Source: an uncultured Selenomonadaceae bacterium
GTDB taxonomy: Bacteria > Bacillota > Negativicutes > Selenomonadales > Selenomonadaceae
Assembly (NCBI GenBank): GCA_905236785.1
Contig: CAJOQC010000175.1
Location: forward strand, 1-5,676
DNA length: 5,676 bases
Direction of reading: 5' to 3'
Shown: piece by piece, positions 1 to 5,676 of the stretch
Layout of the letters: each line of letters begins with the position of its first letter
How positions within the stretch are numbered: the first letter of the stretch is position 1
Position numbers and translations under genes: made by a program
Notes under the pieces: generated by a model
Told to the model about the DNA's origin: nothing
The model's database searches: none
What the model saw: the letters and a program-made list of their open reading frames with translations, nothing else

Positions 1-213
1 GCGCTTGATGAGGTCATGACCGGCAGAGAATTTTGTGATATTTTAGGCATTGATTATGATGCCATAGTAGAAATGCGCCGCAAAGATATAGCCGACAATT
101 TGGGGTATGTGATTGAAAAGATGTTTGAAATAAAAGAGGCGCGGGCATACTTTAGTCAACAATACAGAGTTCACATTCCAGCAAATGATTTTTATTCAGT
201 CAATGATGATTGA
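1..213 (+). CDS. C-terminal fragment of an unrecognised protein
   Basis: The frame is open from the first base of the window to a TGA at 211-213, so the gene probably begins upstream and only its last 70 or so residues are seen. An ATG at 16 could be a start, but the only purine-rich stretch before it (GAGG at 10-13) lies just two bases away, too close for a normal ribosome binding site. I do not recognise the product. It is charged and looks mostly helical, with a segment rich in Asp, Glu, Lys and Arg (about residues IVEMRRKDIADNLGYVIEK) and an acidic end (SVNDD). No cofactor, catalytic or membrane motif is visible. GC is about 39% by count, well below the roughly 55% of the cobalamin genes 48 bases downstream, so it may have a different history. 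It could share a transcript with the cob genes, but nothing in the sequence ties it to B12. That it is coding at all is likely but not certain. Confidence 0.5.
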   Translation, partial: ALDEVMTGREFCDILGIDYDAIVEMRRKDIADNLGYVIEKMFEIKEARAYFSQQYRVHIPANDFYSVNDD

Positions 214-261
214 TGTAATGTAAAATTTTTTTGAAAATTATAAGGCAACAAGGAGAGTATC
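214..261 (+). promoter_or_regulatory. Short leader with the cbiA ribosome binding site
   Basis: This 48-base AT-rich gap separates the upstream fragment from cbiA. AGGAGAG at 251-257 is a near-perfect Shine-Dalgarno sequence, with AGGAG ending six bases before the ATG at 262; it is the strongest such site in the window and fixes the cbiA start. TAAAAT at 221-226 could be a -10 box, but I see no convincing -35 at the right distance, so a promoter is not supported. The gap is far too short for a cobalamin riboswitch, and no terminator hairpin lies between the upstream frame and cbiA, so read-through from further upstream is plausible. Confidence 0.6.
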
Positions 262-1635
262 ATGGGCGAAATACCGCGTTTAGTCATAGCCGCGCCCAAG
301 AGCGGCTCGGGGAAAACCACCGTCACTGTCGGGCTGTTGGCCAATTTTTGCGACATAGGTCTAAAGGTGCAGTCATTTAAGGTGGGGCCTGATTACATTG
401 ACCCCGGGTATCACAAGGCGGCGACGGGGCGGGCGGCGCATAATCTTGACAGCTATCTGATGCCCGACGAAACCATGGAGGCTTTGTTCATGCGTCAAAG
501 TCGCGATATGGATTTGGCTGTGATTGAGGGTGTCATGGGGCTGTACGACGGCGGCGCGGCAGGCGTAAGCTCCACGGCGCAAATCGCCAAACTCTTGGGC
601 GCGCCGGTTGTGGCAGTGATAGACGCAAAAGCCATGGGGGCTACGGCGGCGGCGGTTGCCTTGGGGCTTAAAGATTTTGACCGCGATTTGCGTTTTGCCG
701 GCGTGATACTAAACCGCCTTGCCTCCGATAATCATGAAAAATTAATTCGCGAAGCCTTTGACAAATTGGCAATCCCCGTCTTTGGCGCGATACGCCGCGA
801 CGAAGAGTTAAAACTGTCGGAACGACACCTGGGGCTTGTGCCCACGGCGGAGAAGGATTTTGCCGAACTTGCGAAAATAAAAAAAGTCGTCGGCCAAGGC
901 GTTAATCTTGATATGCTCCTTTCCGTGGCAAAATCCGCCGAGCCTTTGCGCCGTAAGCTGCCCACTTTGCCCGACAATCCGACCCGCGTTCAAATTGCCG
1001 TGGCGCGTGATGCCGCCTTTAATTTTTATTACCCGGAGAGCCTTGAGGTATTAAAAAGTTGCGGCGCAAAGTTAATCTTCTTCAGCCCCCTTGAGGACAG
1101 CGAACTGCCTCCCGCCGACGGGCTGATATTGGGCGGCGGTTTCCCGGAGATGTTCGCCGAAAAACTTTCCGCAAACGAGAGTATGCGCCGCTCAATCCAA
1201 AGGGCGGTTAAGGACGATATGCCCGTATATGCCGAGTGCGGCGGCTATATGTACCTGTCAGAAAGTCTTACGGATTTTGCGGGGCGTCTGTTCCCCATGG
1301 CGGGGGCGATACCCGGCCATGCCCTTATGAAGGACAAACTGAAAGCCGTGGGCTACGTTGCCGCCCAAACTTTGACGGATACGATTTTAGCCCCCAAAGG
1401 CGCGGTATTCAAAGGCCATGAGTTTCATTTTTCCGATATGGAGGACATGGCGGAAGAAAGAGCCGCCTTTAGGATGACCAAAACGCGGAACAATGCGGAG
1501 AAAATTGCGGGTTACGCCTGCGGTAATGTGCTGGCCTCCTATTTGCATTTGCATTTTGCCGGTTGCCCGGCGGCGGCGGCGTATTTTGTGGAGCGTTGCA
1601 TAAATTACGGGGAGCGACGAAATTGGGCAAAATAA
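262..1635 (+). CDS. cbiA: Cobyrinate a,c-diamide synthase (CbiA/CobB family)
   Basis: ATP- and glutamine-dependent cytoplasmic amidotransferase that converts cobyrinate to cobyrinate a,c-diamide by amidating side chains a and c. The 457 residues match the usual family length of about 450-460. The N-terminal dethiobiotin-synthetase-like ATPase half shows a P-loop, APKSGSGKTT (11-20), then FKVGPDYIDPGYH (39-51) and VIEGVMGLYDG (88-98), both typical of CbiA. The C-terminal half is a class I glutaminase domain: LILGGGFPE (288-296), the nucleophile Cys326 in AECGGYMYL, and the C-terminal histidine motif SYLHLHF (426-432). GHEFHFS (385-391) is also a family signature. The ATG at 262 follows a strong AGGAG. 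The 3' end overlaps cobU by 13 bases. The symbol cbiA rather than cobB (which acts on hydrogenobyrinate) is preferred because the neighbours are of cbi type; sequence alone does not separate the two substrates firmly. Confidence 0.95.
   Translation: MGEIPRLVIAAPKSGSGKTTVTVGLLANFCDIGLKVQSFKVGPDYIDPGYHKAATGRAAHNLDSYLMPDETMEALFMRQSRDMDLAVIEGVMGLYDGGAAGVSSTAQIAKLLGAPVVAVIDAKAMGATAAAVALGLKDFDRDLRFAGVILNRLASDNHEKLIREAFDKLAIPVFGAIRRDEELKLSERHLGLVPTAEKDFAELAKIKKVVGQGVNLDMLLSVAKSAEPLRRKLPTLPDNPTRVQIAVARDAAFNFYYPESLEVLKSCGAKLIFFSPLEDSELPPADGLILGGGFPEMFAEKLSANESMRRSIQRAVKDDMPVYAECGGYMYLSESLTDFAGRLFPMAGAIPGHALMKDKLKAVGYVAAQTLTDTILAPKGAVFKGHEFHFSDMEDMAEERAAFRMTKTRNNAEKIAGYACGNVLASYLHLHFAGCPAAAAYFVERCINYGERRNWAK
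1609..1614 (+). promoter_or_regulatory. Ribosome binding site of cobU, inside the cbiA 3' end
   Basis: GGGGAG lies eight bases before the TTG at 1623 and within the last codons of cbiA. It decides the cobU start. The upstream in-frame ATG at 1563 has no comparable site and would add 20 residues that do not look like CobU. The later TTG (1638) and GTG (1641) would cut into the first beta strand before the P-loop. Confidence 0.65.
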
Positions 1636-2189
1636 TTTTGGTGACGGGGGGCGCAAGGAGCGGCAAAAGCGAATTTGCCGAAAAATACGCAGCGCGGCAA
1701 GGTAAAAAAATCGCCTATGTAGCCACCGCCGAAATTTTTGACGAAGAGATGGCCTATCGCGTAAAACTGCACCAACAGCGACGGCCTTCAAGCTGGCAAA
1801 CTTACGACGCGCCCGTTGATGCTCATATGGCCATTGCCGACGCCGCCCGCAGCGGGCATGACATGATTCTCTTTGACTGCCTTACCGTGTATCTTTCAAA
1901 TATTCTTTGTAAAATTCCCGACATTTCAAGCCAAGAACAAAATTACAAAATCGTGACGGAGAAGTTTGACAAACTGACAGCGGCGGCAAAGGCAGCCATT
2001 GGCGCGACAACGATTTTTGTCACCAACGAAGTGGGCGCGGGGATTGTGCCGGAGAATAAATTGGCGCGGGAGTTTCGGGACTTGGCGGGGCTTATGAACC
2101 GTAAAATCGCCAAGAGTGCCGACGAAGTGTATCTTTCCGTTTGCGGTATGGCGATAAACATAAAAGAACGGGCGGTGGATTTATCATGA
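1623..2189 (+). CDS. cobU: Adenosylcobinamide kinase / adenosylcobinamide-phosphate guanylyltransferase
   Basis: Bifunctional cytoplasmic enzyme of the nucleotide-loop assembly. It phosphorylates adenosylcobinamide and then transfers GMP from GTP to give adenosylcobinamide-GDP, the CobS substrate. From the TTG start the product is 188 residues, close to the usual 180 or so. The P-loop GGARSGKS (9-16) sits directly after the first strand, as in CobU. His50 in RVKLHQQRRPSSW corresponds to the histidine that is guanylylated in the Salmonella enzyme (RIQHH context). The C-terminal signature is nearly canonical: VTNEVGAGIVPEN (133-145), then LAREFRDLAGLMN (147-159) and ADEVYLSVCG (166-175). The TTG at 1623 is chosen because of GGGGAG at 1609-1614 and because the protein then begins MGKIILVTGG, as family members do. 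It overlaps cbiA by 13 bases and cbiP by 4 (ATGA), which suggests coupled translation. The frame is intact, with no missing key residue. Confidence 0.93.
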   Translation: MGKIILVTGGARSGKSEFAEKYAARQGKKIAYVATAEIFDEEMAYRVKLHQQRRPSSWQTYDAPVDAHMAIADAARSGHDMILFDCLTVYLSNILCKIPDISSQEQNYKIVTEKFDKLTAAAKAAIGATTIFVTNEVGAGIVPENKLAREFRDLAGLMNRKIAKSADEVYLSVCGMAINIKERAVDLS

Positions 2190-3709
2190 CAAAATACATC
2201 ATGCTCATGGGGACGGCCTCCCATGTGGGCAAAAGCATTTTGGCGGCGGCTCTTTGTCGCGTTTTTTGGCGAAAAGGGCGAAAGGTCGCCCCGTTTAAGG
2301 CGCAAAACATGGCCTTAAACTCCTTCGTCACCGCCGACGGGCTGGAAATGGGCAGGGCGCAGGTTGTGCAAGCGCAGGGGGCAAAAATCCCGCCGCAAAT
2401 CGAAATGAACCCCGTTCTCCTAAAACCGACGGGGAACGCCTCGTCTCAAGTGGTCATTATGGGAAAACCCGTAGGGGTCATGTCGGCGCGGGAATATCAC
2501 AAAGGTTATTCCCTAAAGGCATTCGCCGCGGTGAAAGAGGCGGCGGCAAAACTGAGCGCGGAATTTGACACCATAGTTATAGAGGGGGCGGGAAGCCCCG
2601 CCGAAGTGAACCTAAAAGACAACGACATAGTAAATATGCGGGTGGCCAAACTGCTGAACGCGCCTGTTTTGCTTATCGCAGACATCGATCGGGGCGGCGC
2701 GTTGGCGGCGGTTGTCGGCACGTTGGAACTGTTGGATGAGGATGAGCGGGCGTTGATAAAGGGCATAATCATCAACAAATTTCGCGGCGATGTGTCCTTA
2801 TTTAACCCGGCGGTGGAGTTTTTGACGAAGAAAACCGGAAAGCCCGTTATCGGCGTGATGCCCCATATCGAAAACTTGGGAATTGAGGACGAAGATTCCG
2901 TATCCCTTGAGGACAAAAAAGCCAACGGGACGGGGGACATTGATATTGCCGTTATACGTCTGCCGAAAATTTCCAATTTCACGGATTTTGATTCTTTGGC
3001 GGCGGAAGATGACGTAAACCTTCGCTATGTAAGCGCGGCGAATGAATTAAAATCCGCCGACCTTATCATTTTGCCGGGAAGCAAGAACACTTCCGAGGAC
3101 TTATGCTGGCTCTTTGAAGGCGGCATGGCGGCGGCGATAAAAGAAACCGCCGCGCCCATAGCGGGAATTTGCGGCGGCTATCAGATGTTGGGGCGGCAGG
3201 TGCGCGACCCACTTCACACGGAGTCGGCGGCAGATTTTACGGCGGGGCTTAATCTTTTGCCCATGATTACGACTTTCACGGCGGAAAAATTAACCTCTCA
3301 AGTTCGGGCAAAGTGCGCCGAAAATTTTTGTTTTTTGGGGCAAAAAATTTCCGTTAACAATCTTGCGGGCTACGAAATTCACATGGGCCAAACGGAATTT
3401 GAAAACGGTGCGGCGCATCCCCTCGTCATAACCGAAAGGCGGGGCGAAAGACTTGAATGTGGCGAGGGTTTAATTTTTGACGGGCGAATTTTCGGCACAT
3501 ATATCCACGGCATTTTTGACAACGACGATTTTCGCCGCGATTTTCTAAACGCGCTGCGAATAAAAAAAGGCTTGCCACCCATGGAAAAAAGGCGCAATTT
3601 TGCCGCCGAACGGGAGCGCAACTTTGAAAGATTGGCGGACGTTGCCCAAAAATACCTTGACATCGACAAAATCGAAGAAATAATGGCAAGTATGCGGGGG
3701 GCAAAATGA
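2186..3709 (+). CDS. cbiP: Cobyric acid synthase (CbiP/CobQ)
   Basis: Glutamine-dependent amidotransferase that amidates side chains b, d, e and g of adenosylcobyrinate a,c-diamide to give adenosylcobyric acid, using ATP in the cytoplasm. At 507 residues it has the normal family length. The N-terminal ATPase domain shows the modified P-loop GTASHVGKS (9-17), then FKAQNMALNSFVT (37-49), EMGRAQVVQA (54-63) and IEMNPVLLKP (72-81), all hallmarks of CobQ. VIEGAGSPAEVNL (131-143) and ADIDRGGA (165-172) follow. The GATase domain has ILPGSKNT (295-302), nucleophile Cys329 in GICGGYQML, GYEIHMGQT (395-403) and the catalytic His441 in GTYIHGIFD. The ATG at 2186 overlaps the cobU stop as ATGA and is preceded by GGTGGA (2174-2179); the in-frame ATG at 2141 would add 15 non-family residues. 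It is paralogous to the upstream cbiA product but clearly distinct in motif order. Confidence 0.96.
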   Translation: MTKYIMLMGTASHVGKSILAAALCRVFWRKGRKVAPFKAQNMALNSFVTADGLEMGRAQVVQAQGAKIPPQIEMNPVLLKPTGNASSQVVIMGKPVGVMSAREYHKGYSLKAFAAVKEAAAKLSAEFDTIVIEGAGSPAEVNLKDNDIVNMRVAKLLNAPVLLIADIDRGGALAAVVGTLELLDEDERALIKGIIINKFRGDVSLFNPAVEFLTKKTGKPVIGVMPHIENLGIEDEDSVSLEDKKANGTGDIDIAVIRLPKISNFTDFDSLAAEDDVNLRYVSAANELKSADLIILPGSKNTSEDLCWLFEGGMAAAIKETAAPIAGICGGYQMLGRQVRDPLHTESAADFTAGLNLLPMITTFTAEKLTSQVRAKCAENFCFLGQKISVNNLAGYEIHMGQTEFENGAAHPLVITERRGERLECGEGLIFDGRIFGTYIHGIFDNDDFRRDFLNALRIKKGLPPMEKRRNFAAERERNFERLADVAQKYLDIDKIEEIMASMRGAK

Positions 3710-4689
3710 CGGCGGCGTTGGCGTTTCTCCTTGATGCCCTTATAGGCGACCCGCGTTCAAAATGGCATCCCGTGGCGGTAATAGGGAGATTTATCGCCGT
3801 TTTGGAAAAATTTCTCTATCGGGAAAAGGCGAGCAACGGGCAAAAATTTTGTTGCGGGCTTTTTCTTACCGTTACAGTGGCTTTTTTGGCGTATTTTGCC
3901 GCCCGGTTAATGACGCGGGCGACTCAAGATACTTTTAACCTGCCGTTAATCGCGGCGGTACAAGTTTTTTTGTTGTGGTTCACCATTTCCCCTAAAAGCC
4001 TCGCTTCGGCAGGCGGAGAAATATATGACGCGCTGACGGTGGGGAATTTGCCCTTGGCGCGGCAAAAAGTGGGCTATATCGTAGGTAGAGACACGGAGGG
4101 TTTGGACGAAGGAGAAATAACCCGCGCCACGGTGGAAACCATAGCCGAGAACACCACCGACGGCATAATCGCGCCCTTGTTTTTTTTCTTCGTGGGCGGT
4201 GTGCCATTGGCGGTGATGTATCGCGCCGCCAACACCATGGACTCCATGATTGGCTACAAAAACGACAAATATCTGTTTTTCGGGCGGGCAGCGGCGCGGC
4301 TTGACGACGTATTAAATTTTATACCCGCAAGAATAACGGGGTTGCTCACAATCATTGCCGCTTTTATTTTGGGCTACGACGCAAAAAACGCCGCCAAAAT
4401 TCTTTGGCGGGACGCAAAAAAACACCCCAGCCCCAACGGCGGCTACGCCGAAGCCCCGGTGGCCGGCGCTTTGGGTGTGCGGTTGGGGGGCGTAAATTAT
4501 TATTTTGGGCAGAAACATTTTCGCGCCTATATGGGGGACGCGAACACGCCTCTTGCCGCCTGTCACATTAAGGACGGGACAAAGATAATGTACGCTGTGA
4601 CTTTGCTGTTTTTGGCGGCGGGCTGTTTAATCGAGGTGTATCTTGATGCGTTCCTTCTTGGTGGCATTACAATTTTTGACGCGTTTTAA
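3706..4689 (+). CDS. cbiB: Adenosylcobinamide-phosphate synthase, membrane protein
   Basis: Integral membrane enzyme (CbiB, named CobD in the aerobic-pathway nomenclature) that joins adenosylcobyric acid to aminopropanol or its phosphate, forming adenosylcobinamide (phosphate). The 327 residues are in the usual range. Conserved blocks run in order: LLDALIGDP (8-15 region), WHPVAVIGR (20-28), GYIVGRDTEGL (123-133), ATVETIAENTTDGIIAPLFF (141-160), YRAANTMDSMIGYK (172-185), ARLDDVLNFIPARIT (197-211), HPSPNGGYAEAPVAGALGV (240-258) and LGGVNYYFG (260-268). Hydrophobic stretches at about 48-67, 82-95, 153-172, 208-224 and 294-320 fit a polytopic protein. The ATG at 3706 overlaps the cbiP stop as ATGA; GGGGGG at 3696-3701 is a weak, close ribosome binding site, so initiation probably depends on coupling. 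The 3' end overlaps cobS by 44 bases. The frame contains an uninterrupted run of eight Ts near 4180 with no sign of frameshift. Confidence 0.95.
   Translation: MTAALAFLLDALIGDPRSKWHPVAVIGRFIAVLEKFLYREKASNGQKFCCGLFLTVTVAFLAYFAARLMTRATQDTFNLPLIAAVQVFLLWFTISPKSLASAGGEIYDALTVGNLPLARQKVGYIVGRDTEGLDEGEITRATVETIAENTTDGIIAPLFFFFVGGVPLAVMYRAANTMDSMIGYKNDKYLFFGRAAARLDDVLNFIPARITGLLTIIAAFILGYDAKNAAKILWRDAKKHPSPNGGYAEAPVAGALGVRLGGVNYYFGQKHFRAYMGDANTPLAACHIKDGTKIMYAVTLLFLAAGCLIEVYLDAFLLGGITIFDAF
4633..4638 (+). promoter_or_regulatory. Ribosome binding site of cobS, inside cbiB
   Basis: GAGGTG sits seven bases before the ATG at 4646, inside the coding end of cbiB. It supports ATG 4646 over the adjacent TTG 4643, and shows that the 44-base overlap of the two genes has its own initiation signal. 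Confidence 0.6.
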
Positions 4690-5401
4690 CATAAAGGAAA
4701 TAAAGGGCCTTAACGCGGAGGATTTCGGGCGGAGCGTGGCTTTTTTCCCGGCGGCGGGGGCGGTCTTGGGGCTTTGCTACAGCGGGGCGGCCTTTCTTTT
4801 GGCGGCCTATTGCCCGCAGTTTCACCTGCTGACGGCGGCGTTGTTGCTCGTCCTTAGCCTTTACCTTACGGGGGGGCTTTTCTGCGACGGGCTTATGGAC
4901 ACGGCGGACGGATTTATGGCGCGACGCGGACGCGAAAAAACTCTTGAGATAATGAAGGACAGCCGGGTCGGGTCGGGGGGCGTTATCGCCTTTTTTTCGA
5001 TTATGCTCATAGATTTTTCCTCGATCGCGGAAATTGCGGCGGCAAATTCGCGGGTTTTGCCCCTTGTTATGTTCGCCATGCCCGTGGCGGGCAGGTTCGC
5101 CACCGTGGCGGCAATACGATTTTTCCCCTACGCCCGCAATGAAGGCATGGGAAAAGCCTTTCGCGAATACTCCGGCGGCACTTCGCTTTTAATTGCGCTT
5201 TTGACGACGGCGTTTTTTTTGTCGCCCTTGGGTGTGTGGGCGGCGGTTTTTTTCTTTGCGCCCCTTGCCCTTTCAATGCTCTTTTGCCGCATGGCGAGCA
5301 ACAAATTGGGCGGCCTCACGGGGGACGTGTACGGAGCAACCTGTATGTTGGCCGAAACCTGTTTTTTGGCATCGGGAGTGTTTATTTGCGGAAATATATA
5401 A
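4646..5401 (+). CDS. cobS: Adenosylcobinamide-GDP ribazoletransferase (cobalamin synthase)
   Basis: Polytopic membrane enzyme for the final joining step, condensing adenosylcobinamide-GDP with alpha-ribazole or its 5'-phosphate to adenosylcobalamin (phosphate), with Mg2+. The 251 residues match the family length of about 250. The start RSFLVALQFLTRFNI is typical, as are FGRSVAFFPAAGAVLG (27-42), the metal-binding DGLMDTADGF (81-90), LEIMKDSRVGSGG (100-112) and the C-terminal LGGLTGDVYGA (221-231). In the Salmonella enzyme the first motif reads HLDGLADTCDG; here Phe79-Cys80 replace the His-Leu, although all three Asp are kept. Hydrophobic segments lie near 33-55, 61-80, 112-131, 137-158, 180-206 and 231-248. 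The ATG at 4646 follows GAGGTG (4633-4638) by seven bases; a TTG one codon earlier is the less likely start. The first 44 bases lie inside cbiB. This is the last gene of the unit. Confidence 0.95.
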   Translation: MRSFLVALQFLTRFNIKEIKGLNAEDFGRSVAFFPAAGAVLGLCYSGAAFLLAAYCPQFHLLTAALLLVLSLYLTGGLFCDGLMDTADGFMARRGREKTLEIMKDSRVGSGGVIAFFSIMLIDFSSIAEIAAANSRVLPLVMFAMPVAGRFATVAAIRFFPYARNEGMGKAFREYSGGTSLLIALLTTAFFLSPLGVWAAVFFFAPLALSMLFCRMASNKLGGLTGDVYGATCMLAETCFLASGVFICGNI

Positions 5402-5621
5402 CACCTTACAATTTTCATAAAAACTTTGTCGCCATAGATTAAAGCACCCCTCAAAAAGAAGAATATGGAAACAAAAAAATAATATTTGCTTTTGTTACTG
5501 CTAAACTCCCTCACGCCCACGGCATACCACCTCCCTATGATATGGAGACTTTGTCTATCTGAATTTGTCCAAAAAATTGCAAAGTGCTGTTTAGGGCATC
5601 TCTAAAAACTCTTTTTCAAAT
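5402..5621. other. AT-rich intergenic region after cobS, no gene seen
   Basis: Base composition drops sharply after the cobS stop and no frame here looks like a protein gene on either strand. I find no GC-rich hairpin followed by a T-run, so no intrinsic terminator for the cob transcript can be named. Short elements shared with the right-end repeat lie at 5443-5452 and 5527-5535. TTTAG (5590-5594) and CTAAA (5602-5606) form a small inverted repeat around GGCATCT. Confidence 0.55.
5527..5547. repeat. Imperfect hairpin resembling the right-end repeat
   Basis: CCACCTCCC (5527-5535) recurs exactly at 5644-5652. Here CTCC (5531-5534) can pair with GGAG (5544-5547), and TA (5536-5537) with TA (5541-5542) across one C/T mismatch, leaving a three-base loop TGA. 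The shape matches the perfect eight-pair, three-base-loop hairpin at 5647-5665, so this may be a decayed copy. The similarity is short and could be chance. Confidence 0.3.
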
Positions 5622-5676
5622 AGCACCCCTCCGGCGCTTCGCGCCACCTCCCCTTTCAGGGGAGGCTTGGGATTCC
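5622..5676. repeat. GC-rich double-hairpin intergenic repeat, cut by the window edge
   Basis: Two perfect hairpins stand back to back, separated by a single A at 5646. The first pairs GGCGC (5633-5637) with GCGCC (5641-5645) around a TTC loop. The second pairs CCTCCCCT (5647-5654) with AGGGGAGG (5658-5665), also around TTC. The block begins with AGCACCCCTC (5622-5631), and CCCCT there (5626-5630) could compete for AGGGG of the second stem. Its GC content contrasts with the AT-rich flank. The form is that of a dispersed, REP-like or MITE-like non-coding repeat. From memory, similar double hairpins are common between genes in some Firmicutes, but I cannot verify a family name. No T-run follows on either strand, so it is not a standard intrinsic terminator. 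Its right limit is unknown. Confidence 0.6.

Noticed and set aside
214..261. Cobalamin riboswitch or operator before cbiA
   Set aside because: The gap is only 48 bases, is AT-rich, and contains no conserved core or paired stems.
1387..1791. Minus-strand open frame of 134 codons across the cbiA/cobU junction
   Set aside because: It is the antisense shadow of two clear genes, rich in Arg and Pro as expected from reading GC-rich coding DNA backwards, and has no recognisable motif.
262..3709. cbiA and cbiP as a recent tandem duplication
   Set aside because: They share ATPase and glutaminase architecture because they are ancient paralogues. Their motifs differ as expected for separate families, and cobU lies between them.
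4178..4190. Run of eight Ts in cbiB as a programmed slippage site
   Set aside because: The conserved CbiB blocks before and after it are in the same frame and give a full-length product, so no frameshift is needed.
5128..5520. Minus-strand open frame of about 130 codons covering the spacer after cobS and running into it, preceded by a GGGAGG-like site
   Set aside because: Most of it is antisense to the well-supported 3' end of cobS. The product shows no family motif, and its N-terminal part is low-complexity Phe/Lys/Ser from AT-rich DNA. The ATG nearest the GGGAGG opens only a four-codon frame.
5402..5676. Intrinsic terminator for the cob operon
   Set aside because: The only strong hairpins (5633-5645 and 5647-5665) are not followed by a T-run on either strand, and they lie more than 230 bases after the cobS stop.
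1..5676. An undescribed defence, mobile or biosynthetic system
   Set aside because: All five complete genes belong to well-known B12 enzymes with intact key motifs. Only the edge fragment and the spacer repeat are unexplained, and neither gives enough sequence to claim a system.

Overview
This window carries one almost complete transcription unit for the late steps of cobalamin (vitamin B12) biosynthesis, all on the + strand. The gene order is cbiA - cobU - cbiP - cbiB - cobS (262-5401). A short AT-rich reading frame of unknown function, cut by the left window edge, precedes it. A non-coding, AT-rich stretch ending in a GC-rich double-hairpin repeat follows it.

Layout. 1-213: C-terminal part of an unrecognised protein, about 39% GC. 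214-261: 48-base gap with a good ribosome binding site (AGGAG) but no room for a cobalamin riboswitch. 262-1635: cobyrinate a,c-diamide synthase (CbiA). 1623-2189: bifunctional adenosylcobinamide kinase / guanylyltransferase (CobU), starting at a TTG inside the end of cbiA. 2186-3709: cobyric acid synthase (CbiP/CobQ). 3706-4689: adenosylcobinamide-phosphate synthase (CbiB). 4646-5401: adenosylcobinamide-GDP ribazoletransferase, i.e. cobalamin synthase (CobS). 5402-5676: intergenic, with the repeat at its right end.

How the genes work together. CbiA amidates the a and c side chains of cobyrinate. After cobalt adenosylation, which is not encoded here, CbiP amidates the b, d, e and g side chains to give adenosylcobyric acid. 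CbiB attaches the aminopropanol (phosphate) arm. CobU phosphorylates and guanylylates it to adenosylcobinamide-GDP. CobS joins that to alpha-ribazole (phosphate). Every gene from cobU onward overlaps the gene before it (13, 4, 4 and 44 bases), which points to one mRNA with translational coupling. The corrin-ring genes, the adenosyltransferase, the CobT-type lower-ligand activation and the CobC-type phosphatase are not in this window.

Organism. The cbi-type gene set, the ATGA overlaps, a TTG start, moderately GC-rich genes with AT-rich spacers, and the CobS motif with FCDG in place of HLDG suggest a bacterium, perhaps an anaerobic Firmicute of the Negativicutes type. That placement is an inference from memory of similar sequences and is low confidence. 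I see no undescribed system here. The operon is conventional, and the least explained parts are the left-edge gene fragment and the right-hand repeat region.
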